From: Erysipelothrix aquatica
GTDB taxonomy: Bacteria; Bacillota_I; Bacilli_A; Erysipelotrichales; Erysipelotrichaceae
Assembly (NCBI RefSeq): GCF_009828775.2
Contig: NZ_WTSY02000018.1
Span: 1-44,545 of the forward strand
Length of the DNA stretch: 44,545 nucleotides
Reading direction: 5' to 3'
The notes under the pieces were generated by a model that was not told the origin of the DNA, searched no databases, and was given only the letters and a program-made list of their open reading frames with translations. Within the stretch, counting starts at the first letter, position 1. Each line of letters begins with the position of its first letter. Shown here one piece after another: positions 7,916 to 15,353 of the stretch. Made by a program: the position numbers and the translations under genes.

Positions 7916-10900
7916 ATGAAACGACTGTTACAATGTCTCGTAACAATGGGACTTTTGCTTACGAGTTTAGTTTTACCAGTTATGGCAGAAACATCCGGGG
8001 AAGATGGATCTGTACAAACAACTGATGGGATTCCGGTCATTGAAGATCGCCCATATTCTTCATTTTTCTTTCCAAATGATTTCTTAGAATGGGATTTCAA
8101 TACGGACCCCGATGCAATTCATAATGTATCAAAGGTACCGTTACAAAAACGTGTCAAAGGAACACCGGTGAATCCGGACCAAAATCCGGATGCAAAAGTA
8201 GTATCACTACCGATTGCAAACAAGAATACAAGTGGGACACCGTCACAAGGTTCCAGTGAAAAAGCAATCTACAACTTTACAAACTGGCAATATGTTGATG
8301 CCCTTGTTGGATGGGCAGGATCAGCTGGAGAAGGGATAATTGTTCCTCCCAGTGCTGATTTAGTTGACGTTGCACACCGCAATGGTGTCCCTGTTATGGG
8401 AACCGTATTCTTTCCTCCGAAAGCCTATGGAGGACAAAATCAATGGGTCAGTGAATTCTTGGTTAAGCGCGATGATGGCAGTTTTCCAATGGCAGACAAA
8501 CTCATCGAAATGGCAGAGCTGTACGGATTTGATGGTTGGTTTATAAACCAAGAAACCAGTACAGGTAGTCCTGAACATGGTCAAGGATTTTTAGACTTTT
8601 TAGCGTATTACAACAATAACAAAAAAGACCATATGGAGCTCGTGTGGTATGACTCAATGCTTGAAAGCGGTCAAGTTAGTTGGCAAAATGAGCTAAATGA
8701 TCGCAACAAGCGTTATTTCCAAAATGGTGAGCAAAGAACGTCAGACTACATGTTCTTAAACTTCTGGTTTGGACCACAAATGGTTGCAGGAAGTCGTGAT
8801 AAGGCGATTTCTTTAAACCGCAGTCCATATGATGTATTAGCAGGCTTTGATGTTCAAGCTCGAGGTGTGAACAGTGGTGATAAACTGTCAAATGCAGTTG
8901 GAAGCGACAACAAGGTAATGACATCTGTTGGTCTTTACGCTCCAGACTGGACATTACGCGATGGTGGTCAGTATAATGTCGACAAATACTGGCAAAATGA
9001 AAGTGACTTCTGGATCAATCAGGCGGCAGACCCAAGAGATACATCCCAAGGGAAAAATACCTGGCAAGGAATGTCACGTTACTTTGTTGAGAAATCTCCA
9101 GTAACAAGCCTTCCATTCCATACAAGCTTCAATGTTGGAAATGGGGATAACTATTATCAAGATGGCGTGATTGCGAAAGCTGGCACATTCAATAACCGCT
9201 CAGTTCAAGATATTATGCCAACCTACCGTTGGATTCTTGACCAAAGTGACAATGAACTTTCCGCATTTATTGATTATAGTCGTGCGTACAATGGCGGTTC
9301 TTCCATTGGATTGAAAGGAACCATGACTGAAGGTGCTACAACACGCATGGACCTGTATGCAAGTGATCTTGCATTAACTGCAAACAATAAAGGAATCGTT
9401 CGTCATCATGGGAATGCAACAATCGATTTGGTGTTAGATTTTACTGACGGAACCCAAGAAGTGGTCAAAGGAACACAAACACCGAAGGGTGAATGGATTG
9501 AGACTCACTTCGAACTTGCAAGCCTCAGTGGAAAAACAGTTAAGAAAATCGCAATTGATATTACCGCAGATGAAACGATTGCATCGGGCTTAATTAATAT
9601 CGGTTATTTAGGTATTGATGACAATACAGATAAAGCAGTGTCAGCGGTGAGTGACGTAAAAATCGTTGGGAAAAATGTCACCGATAACGTGAGTGCAAAC
9701 TTACGATTGACATGGAACCATGATCAAGTAAATACACGTCAATACGATATTTATCGTGTCGAAGATGGTGTTCGCTACTATGAAGGAAGCACCGCAAATA
9801 CAGCTTATTATGTAGAAAATCAACAGAGACCAGAGACTGGAAAACTTCACTATGAAGTCGTTCCAGTTGACGAAACAAATGTAAAACATTTTAATAAAGC
9901 GGCATCCGTAGACTTTAAATTTGAAGCTGTGGGTCTTCCAAGTGGAGACTTTAGAATATCCTCAAGTTTTGTTAAGGTTGGTGAGGAAGTAACCTTAACA
10001 GCGGTTCCATCACAATCAACAAAAACAGTTAACTGGCTTGTTGAAGGTGCTGTGACAGATCGACTTGAAGGTGTTGAGACAACCGCCTCCTTTGATCAAG
10101 CAGGTGTCTACAGCATAACTATGACGTTAGGCAATGAGGCAGGAACTACGGATGTTCGTAAACAAAATCTAATTTACGTTTATGATGATACTTTAGTTAC
10201 GAAACCACAGTCCCTTTCAAATCTTGCACAAAATTTCAAAGTGTCAAATTCATGTGCGCCAAGTGAAGGTGCAGCTCAAGCTTTTGACGATTCAGACGCA
10301 ACGAAGTGGTGTGATAATAAGACAGAGAAACCATGGCTAGAAGCATCATTCCCACAAACTGTAACACTAACTGACTTTGAACTTCATCATGCTGAAGCTG
10401 GTGGGGAAAACAAGGAGTGGAATACACGTGACTATGAAATTCTAACAAGCATGGATGGTGAAACATGGGAAACTGCCGTCATGAGAACATGGAATACAGA
10501 TGCCATTACCAAAGACGCGATTCCTGCAACGCAAGCAAATCATATTCGACTTGTGCTCCATAAAGCTGAAAGTACCGGAAATGTTGCACGAATTTACTCA
10601 TTCAAAGTAAATGGTATTAACGGTGTGGATATTGAAGTACTACCAAACCAAAACGAAATAAGTGCACTTCGAAGTTTACAGTATGAAACAGATGTAGATT
10701 TAACAAAATACACGGACGAATCAGCACGTGTTCTTGTCAGTGCACGTACACGTATGAATGAAATTCTTGCTAACAATGGAATTGGTGTGGATAAAGAAAC
10801 AATTCTGAATGTCATTGCGGAAGTAAAGGATGCATTTGCAGGCTTAGAATTGAAAGATATTGATCCAATCGATCCAATCGATCCAATTGATCCAATCGAC

Positions 10901-11080
10901 CCAATCGATCCGATTGATCCTGTCAAACCCGTTGACCCTGAAGTTGTGAAGCCGAAACCGGAAACGAAGGAAGAGAAGCTACCGGCAACAGGAATTGGAA
11001 ATACTTTACTAATTTCGGGTGGATTCCTGACTTTAGTGGGTGTTGGTGTTTACGAAGTCAACCGTCGTCGCAAACAATAA
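7916..11080 (+). CDS. LPATG wall-anchored endo-beta-N-acetylglucosaminidase, GH85
   Basis: This 1054-residue secreted enzyme cuts the chitobiose core of N-glycans on host glycoproteins (EndoD/EndoA group). A signal peptide ends near residue 24 (VMAET). The GH85 catalytic domain (about residues 60-370) carries the signature GFDGWFINQET. N211 would stabilise the oxazoline intermediate and E213 would be the general acid/base, matching the family N-x-E pair. Later regions are a fibronectin-like stretch near 580, a PKD-like domain (about 670-740), an F5/8 type C-like carbohydrate-binding domain (about 770-890, containing NTRDYEILTSMDGETWE), a helical FIVAR-like segment, a DPI repeat spacer and the LPATG sorting signal. 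The ribosome site TAGGAGG is 7 nt before the ATG. Released glycans could feed fermentation or expose receptors. Confidence 0.93.
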   Translation: MKRLLQCLVTMGLLLTSLVLPVMAETSGEDGSVQTTDGIPVIEDRPYSSFFFPNDFLEWDFNTDPDAIHNVSKVPLQKRVKGTPVNPDQNPDAKVVSLPIANKNTSGTPSQGSSEKAIYNFTNWQYVDALVGWAGSAGEGIIVPPSADLVDVAHRNGVPVMGTVFFPPKAYGGQNQWVSEFLVKRDDGSFPMADKLIEMAELYGFDGWFINQETSTGSPEHGQGFLDFLAYYNNNKKDHMELVWYDSMLESGQVSWQNELNDRNKRYFQNGEQRTSDYMFLNFWFGPQMVAGSRDKAISLNRSPYDVLAGFDVQARGVNSGDKLSNAVGSDNKVMTSVGLYAPDWTLRDGGQYNVDKYWQNESDFWINQAADPRDTSQGKNTWQGMSRYFVEKSPVTSLPFHTSFNVGNGDNYYQDGVIAKAGTFNNRSVQDIMPTYRWILDQSDNELSAFIDYSRAYNGGSSIGLKGTMTEGATTRMDLYASDLALTANNKGIVRHHGNATIDLVLDFTDGTQEVVKGTQTPKGEWIETHFELASLSGKTVKKIAIDITADETIASGLINIGYLGIDDNTDKAVSAVSDVKIVGKNVTDNVSANLRLTWNHDQVNTRQYDIYRVEDGVRYYEGSTANTAYYVENQQRPETGKLHYEVVPVDETNVKHFNKAASVDFKFEAVGLPSGDFRISSSFVKVGEEVTLTAVPSQSTKTVNWLVEGAVTDRLEGVETTASFDQAGVYSITMTLGNEAGTTDVRKQNLIYVYDDTLVTKPQSLSNLAQNFKVSNSCAPSEGAAQAFDDSDATKWCDNKTEKPWLEASFPQTVTLTDFELHHAEAGGENKEWNTRDYEILTSMDGETWETAVMRTWNTDAITKDAIPATQANHIRLVLHKAESTGNVARIYSFKVNGINGVDIEVLPNQNEISALRSLQYETDVDLTKYTDESARVLVSARTRMNEILANNGIGVDKETILNVIAEVKDAFAGLELKDIDPIDPIDPIDPIDPIDPIDPVKPVDPEVVKPKPETKEEKLPATGIGNTLLISGGFLTLVGVGVYEVNRRRKQ
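10858..10921 (+). repeat. 9-nt tandem repeat coding a DPI spacer
   Basis: About seven 9-nt units with the consensus GATCCAATC encode (DPI)n just before the sorting signal. They are a wall-spanning spacer whose length can change by slippage without breaking the frame. Confidence 0.9.
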
Positions 11081-11084
11081 ACTT

Positions 11085-11116
11085 AAAAGTATGCACAGAT
11101 ACTGTGCATACTTTTG
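11085..11116 (+). terminator. Terminator after the GH85 gene
   Basis: AAAAGTATGCACAG and CTGTGCATACTTTT pair perfectly around a 3-nt loop. The arms are symmetrical, so it could stop RNA polymerase in either direction. Confidence 0.85.
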
Positions 11117-11168
11117 TATGTAAGTTGAGCCTTAAATGAAGGGTTTTAGCAATAATTTCGAAAAGGTG

Positions 11169-11197
11169 TTGACATTTGAAACATTATTGGTAATAAT
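11169..11197 (+). promoter_or_regulatory. Promoter of the T-box operon
   Basis: A consensus TTGACA (11169-11174) is followed after 17 nt by AATAAT (11192-11197). Transcription should start near 11204, giving a leader of about 285 nt before the first gene. Confidence 0.7.
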
Positions 11198-11203
11198 AGT
11201 GAA

Positions 11204-11460
11204 AAGCGATGAAAAGGAAAGTAACTTCATGAAAGTTCTTACAGAGAATCTACGTATGGTGAGAGTAGACGAACGGAAACGAAGCGAAAATGGCCTTGGA
11301 GCAATGATGCTGAAACACGAAAAGTGGTTTAGGCACATCGGGAGTGCCCGTTAAAGCGCTAGAGAATGATAGTTCTTGAAGAGGTTTATGATCGTGAGAC
11401 ATAAACGAATTAAGGTGGTAACATGAGCAGCGCTCATCCTTAGGGATGGGCGCTTTTTAT
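11204..11460 (+). promoter_or_regulatory. T-box riboswitch, probably sensing tRNA-Met
   Basis: The leader holds the usual T-box landmarks. An AGAGA element (11252-11257) is followed by a stem with a GTATGGTGAGA loop. The T-box AAGGTGGTAACATG is at 11412-11425. The antiterminator forms from AAGG with CCTT and ATGAG with CTCAT, leaving the bulge TGGTAAC. The competing terminator is AGCGCTCATCC with GGATGGGCGCT (11429-11452), then five T residues. The bulge UGGU would pair with ACCA, so the cognate tRNA has discriminator A, as tRNA-Met does. Possible AUG specifiers stand at 11290-11292 and 11304-11306; I could not fold stem I well enough to choose. Uncharged tRNA would turn on the M20 amidohydrolase and metNIQ. 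Confidence 0.85.
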
Positions 11461-11488
11461 ATGCTTACAAAGCAAAGGGAGAAAGAAT

Positions 11489-12676
11489 ATGACACACAAA
11501 ATTGATGAATATGTAAACCAACAACACGAAATATACAAAAAAATTGCCTTGGATATTCATGCGAAACCAGAAGTAAGTAATTACGAGTTCTTTGCGAGTG
11601 AGACCCTCGCAAACCAACTTAAAGCAGAAGGTTTTGATGTTAAGGTCGATGTTGCAGGACACCGTACAGGTTTTGATGCACGATATGTTTCAAAGAAACA
11701 AGGACCTGTAATTGCATTTCTAGCTGAGTACGATGCGCTTGTCGGAATCGGGCATGCATGTGGGCACAACCTCTTTGGTGCAACCTCATCCTTAGCGGGT
11801 GCTGCTTTAAAACAAATTGTTGATGAAGTCGGCGGTGAAATTCGAATCTATGGAACACCGGGAGAAGAAGGTGGCGAGAATGGATCTGCAAAAGGAAGCT
11901 TTGTTCGTGAAGGGTTCTTCGAAGATGTAGACGCTGCATTATGTGTCCATCCAGGTCACTTGCATGGAGGAACGACATCAGGACTTGCAAATGATCCAGT
12001 CGATGTTGAATTCTTCGGACGAGCAAGTCATGCGTCTGGTAATCCCCAACATGGAATAAACGCTCTGGACGCAGTCATTCAAGTGTTCAACAGTGTTAAC
12101 GCATTACGTGAACACTTAACTGATGATGTTCGAATTCATGGAATTGTAACGCATGGTGGTGATGCACCAAATGTAGTACCTGAATATGCATCAGCGCGCT
12201 TCTACCTACGTGCCAAAAGCCGTACAACCCTTAATGATGTTTACCAAAAATTTGAGAACATTATAAAAGGTGCAGCACTAGCTACTGGATGTACACATAA
12301 ATTTGGACTCTTCCAAAACAGTGTTGATAATATCATCCTTACCCCGTCCTTCGATGCAATTTATGAAGCAAAACTTGCAACGTACGGTGAAGTATTCACA
12401 CCACGCAAAGTCACTGGAGGGCAAGGATCCTCAGACGTAGGAAATGTGAGTCAGGTTGTTCCAACGATTCAACCCTATATTAATATCAACAATACACCAA
12501 TGGCTGGACACAGTGTTGAATTTAGAGAAGCATCGAAGAGTGAGCTTGGACTCGATTCAATTGCTCTAGGTGCAAAAGTTCTTGCCCATACAGCATTGGA
12601 ATTACTGACAAATCCTGAATTACTAGAAGCAATTAAAAAAGAACATCGAGAAAATGTGGTATTGCAAGGAGAATAA
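11489..12676 (+). CDS. M20-family amidohydrolase (AbgB/aminoacylase-like)
   Basis: This is a 395-residue zinc-dependent amidohydrolase or peptidase of the M20D type, which includes aminoacylases, aminobenzoyl-glutamate hydrolases and N-acyl amino acid deacylases. Metal-site motifs are present: GHACGHN near residue 89, GTPGEEGGENGS near 126 with the catalytic and metal glutamates, CVHPGH near 152, and a late GHS. The dimerisation domain starts near residue 170 (VEFFGRASHASGNPQ). It is the first gene after the T-box and is followed after 2 nt by metN, so it probably releases methionine from an N-blocked or dipeptide form imported from outside. That substrate is inferred from context only. The ribosome site is AGGGAGAAAG. 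Confidence 0.88.
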   Translation: MTHKIDEYVNQQHEIYKKIALDIHAKPEVSNYEFFASETLANQLKAEGFDVKVDVAGHRTGFDARYVSKKQGPVIAFLAEYDALVGIGHACGHNLFGATSSLAGAALKQIVDEVGGEIRIYGTPGEEGGENGSAKGSFVREGFFEDVDAALCVHPGHLHGGTTSGLANDPVDVEFFGRASHASGNPQHGINALDAVIQVFNSVNALREHLTDDVRIHGIVTHGGDAPNVVPEYASARFYLRAKSRTTLNDVYQKFENIIKGAALATGCTHKFGLFQNSVDNIILTPSFDAIYEAKLATYGEVFTPRKVTGGQGSSDVGNVSQVVPTIQPYININNTPMAGHSVEFREASKSELGLDSIALGAKVLAHTALELLTNPELLEAIKKEHRENVVLQGE

Positions 12677-12678
12677 GA

Positions 12679-13716
12679 ATGATTGAATTTCAAAATGTAT
12701 CCAAAACATTTCAAACAAAGCAACTGAATGTCCATGCACTTCAAGACGTTAGTTTTAAGGTTACACCGGGAGAAATATTCGGCGTTATCGGATTTAGCGG
12801 TGCAGGAAAGAGCACGCTTGTTCGCTGCATTAATTTACTAGAGCGCCCAGAATCGGGAAAAATTATCGTGAATGGCGTTGATGTGAAGTCGTTAAATCCA
12901 CGCGAACTTCGCAATGAGCGTCGTAAAATTGGAATGATATTTCAAGGCTTTAACTTACTAAATTCCCGAACTGTTTATGAAAATATTGCATTTCCGTTAC
13001 GCTATAAAGGGAAGACTAAACATGAAATCAAAGATAAAGTTGAGTCCCTTCTCGAACTGGTGGGAATTGCAGACAAACGCGATGTTTTTCCATCACAATT
13101 GTCAGGTGGCCAAAAACAACGTGTTGCGATTGCACGTGCTTTAGCGAACGATCCAGACATTCTGTTATGTGACGAGGCCACGAGTGCTCTTGATCCGCAA
13201 ACCACCCAGACAATATTGAAATTATTGAAGGAAGTTAATGAACGTTTGGGAATCACAATTGTAATTATTACGCATGAAATGGCTGTTGTAAAAACAGTTT
13301 GCGATCGTGTGGCTGTGATGGAAAATGGCCATATTAAAGAGTTGGATGCAGTGACCGAAATATTTGCAAACCCACAAGCATCCATTACCAAAGATTTTGT
13401 AGACACGACTACCAATCTTACGTCACTGCAAGCATTAATCAACGAGAAACCTGAAGTCTTAGCACTCGATGAAGCTCAGCAATTAGTAAGACTTGATTTC
13501 CGGGGGAATATTACCCAAGAGGCAATCATTTCAGAAGTAAGTTTACGTTTCAATGTTAAAGCAAGTATTGTCTTTGCGAATGTCGAAATTGTTCATGACG
13601 AAGTGTTAGGGATTCTCGTGGTCATCTTGACTGGTGAACGTCAAATTGAAGCGCTTGAATTTTTACAGGCGACCGGGGTGAAAGTAGAGGTATTTGAAAA
13701 TGACAAGCGTGCTTGA
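12679..13716 (+). CDS. metN: Methionine ABC transporter ATP-binding protein
   Basis: This is a 345-residue ATPase of the MetNIQ importer. Walker A is GFSGAGKS near residue 38, with a phenylalanine in place of the more common H or Q. The Q-loop lies in IGMIFQGFNLL, the signature is LSGGQKQR, Walker B is ILLCDEATSALD, and the switch histidine is in ITHEM. The C-terminal about 80 residues (from about 265) form the NIL domain typical of MetN, which binds methionine and shuts the transporter when the cell is full. It starts 2 nt after the amidohydrolase stop and overlaps metI by 17 nt. Confidence 0.95.
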   Translation: MIEFQNVSKTFQTKQLNVHALQDVSFKVTPGEIFGVIGFSGAGKSTLVRCINLLERPESGKIIVNGVDVKSLNPRELRNERRKIGMIFQGFNLLNSRTVYENIAFPLRYKGKTKHEIKDKVESLLELVGIADKRDVFPSQLSGGQKQRVAIARALANDPDILLCDEATSALDPQTTQTILKLLKEVNERLGITIVIITHEMAVVKTVCDRVAVMENGHIKELDAVTEIFANPQASITKDFVDTTTNLTSLQALINEKPEVLALDEAQQLVRLDFRGNITQEAIISEVSLRFNVKASIVFANVEIVHDEVLGILVVILTGERQIEALEFLQATGVKVEVFENDKRA

Positions 13717-14380
13717 AACATATTTACCGAACCTAATGAACTATCAAGATGAGTTCGTAAAAGCGATTTGGCAGACGATTGAAATGGTTGTTCGTAGTGG
13801 AGTGATTGCCTTTGTCATCGGAATTACTTTAGGTGTGATTTTGGTGGTTACCCGTGAGGATGGTATTCTCGAAAATAAATGGGTGTATCAAGCTTTGGAT
13901 AAATCCACCAACTTGTTACGCTCAATTCCATTTGTCATTTTGATAACTTTCATTGCACCACTAACACGAATTATTGCAGGAACAAGTATTGGGATTGATG
14001 GTGCGATTGTACCACTCGTAATTGGATGTGTTCCCTTCCTAATGCGACAAGTTGATATGGCGCTATCTGATATTGATTCTGGTTTGATTGAAGCAGCAAC
14101 TGCAATGGGAGTTTCCCCGGTAGGGATTATCTTCCGTGTTTATTTGAAAGAAAGTATTCCAGCACTCGTTCGTGCCACAACCATCACAATTGTAAGCCTG
14201 ATTGGTCTTACTGCAATGGCAGGTATCGTCGGTGGAGGCGGTCTTGGAGATTTTGTAACTCGTTATGGTCATGCCCGTTACATGCATGATATTACCAATG
14301 TTTCAGTTCTTGTAATTCTAATTATGATCAGTGTTGTGCAAGGATTAGGAACCATTATTATTAAGAAAACAACACACTAA
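13700..14380 (+). CDS. metI: Methionine ABC transporter permease
   Basis: This is a 226-residue inner-membrane permease with five predicted membrane spans and the binding-protein-dependent coupling motif near IEAATAMGVSPVGIIFRVYLKES. ATG 13700 is preferred over TTG 13694 because AGAGG lies 8 nt before it. The gene overlaps the end of metN, so translation is likely coupled. It ends 11 nt before metQ. Confidence 0.95.
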   Translation: MTSVLETYLPNLMNYQDEFVKAIWQTIEMVVRSGVIAFVIGITLGVILVVTREDGILENKWVYQALDKSTNLLRSIPFVILITFIAPLTRIIAGTSIGIDGAIVPLVIGCVPFLMRQVDMALSDIDSGLIEAATAMGVSPVGIIFRVYLKESIPALVRATTITIVSLIGLTAMAGIVGGGGLGDFVTRYGHARYMHDITNVSVLVILIMISVVQGLGTIIIKKTTH

Positions 14381-14391
14381 GGAGAAAATAT

Positions 14392-15198
14392 ATGAAAAAA
14401 ATAGTCACAATCCTCATCGTAGGATTATTGGTTTTAGTAGGATGTGGATCAAAACCAGCACCAGCTACAGGTGATGAAAAGGTCGTTAAAGTAGGAATGA
14501 TCGGGAGTGATTCGGTAGTTTGGAAACATGTTGCTGAAGAAGCTGCCAAAGAAGGTATCAAAATTGAAATTGTTGCTTTTAGTGATTATACGCAACCCAA
14601 TGCTGCCTTAAACAATGGCGAAATTGATTTAAATGCGTTTCAACATCAAGTCTATTTGGAGAATGAAGTTGAAACGAATAAGTATGATTTAGTCTCGATT
14701 GCGAAGACATCAATTGCACCACTGGGTCTTTACTCAAACAAAATTACCGATTTAAAAGAGGTTAAAGAAAATGATAAAGTCGCAATTCCAAATGATGTTA
14801 CAAACGGTGGTCGTGCATTACAACTCTTACAAGCCAATGGGTTTATCAAACTGAATGATGCGAAATTCCCAACCTTAAAAGATATTGTAGAAAATCCACT
14901 AAACTTGGAGATTGTTGAATTGGCAGCTGCGCAAATTCCAGCATCGTTACCGGATGTTGCATTTGCAGCCGTGAACTCCGGAATTGCGGTTGATGCAGGG
15001 CTTAATCCGACCGAAAAAGCAATCGTTTTAGAAGATGTAAGTATCTCACAAGAGAATCCTTATGTGAACTTAATTGCAGCTCGTAGTGAAGATAAAGATA
15101 ATCCAACTTTCAAACGTATTGTTGAATTGTATCAAACAGATGCTGTGAAACAACTTGTGATTGAAGACAGTAAAGGTGCCTCAATTCCAGTGTGGTAG
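14392..15198 (+). CDS. metQ: Methionine-binding lipoprotein (NlpA family)
   Basis: This is a 268-residue substrate-binding lipoprotein. The signal peptide ends in a lipobox at VLVGC (C19), so it is lipid-anchored on the outer membrane face. The NlpA family pattern is clear: VGMIGSDSVVWKHVAEEA, NAFQHQVYLENEV and IAPLGLYSNKI. It delivers methionine, possibly also D-methionine, to MetNI. It is the last gene of the T-box operon and is followed by a terminator. The ribosome site is AAGGAG. Confidence 0.95.
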   Translation: MKKIVTILIVGLLVLVGCGSKPAPATGDEKVVKVGMIGSDSVVWKHVAEEAAKEGIKIEIVAFSDYTQPNAALNNGEIDLNAFQHQVYLENEVETNKYDLVSIAKTSIAPLGLYSNKITDLKEVKENDKVAIPNDVTNGGRALQLLQANGFIKLNDAKFPTLKDIVENPLNLEIVELAAAQIPASLPDVAFAAVNSGIAVDAGLNPTEKAIVLEDVSISQENPYVNLIAARSEDKDNPTFKRIVELYQTDAVKQLVIEDSKGASIPVW

Positions 15199-15226
15199 AA
15201 AAATAGTGCTGCGGCACTATTTTTTT
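15199..15226 (+). terminator. Terminator of the metNIQ operon
   Basis: AAAAATAGTGC and GCACTATTTTT form a tight hairpin followed by T residues, directly after the metQ stop. Confidence 0.85.
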
Positions 15227-15319
15227 CTGCAAAAGAATCCCTAAAGAGTGGCTGAAATGCTCATTATTAAAAATTATTTCCAATATTTTACCGAATATAG
15301 TGAAATATTATTTCTAACG

Positions 15320-15345
15320 TGTATAATAAATGTAAGCGCTATAGG
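15320..15345 (+). promoter_or_regulatory. -10 promoter element with downstream cre-like site
   Basis: TATAAT (15322-15327) is followed at once by TGTAAGCGCTATAG (15331-15344), which matches the first ten positions of the CcpA cre consensus. A site at the transcription start would block polymerase. The shared TGTAAGCG block also occurs before the GH85 gene at 7867, so two glycan-active wall proteins may be co-repressed by sugar. Confidence 0.4.
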
Positions 15346-15353
15346 AGGAAAAT

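Noticed and set aside
10858-10921. Short regular repeats that could be mistaken for a CRISPR array or satellite
   Set aside because: They are 9-nt units in frame, coding DPI tripeptides inside the GH85 protein, with no unique spacers.
11136-11354. 72-codon reading frame before the amidohydrolase
   Set aside because: It overlaps the promoter and the conserved T-box stem I, and has no ribosome site.
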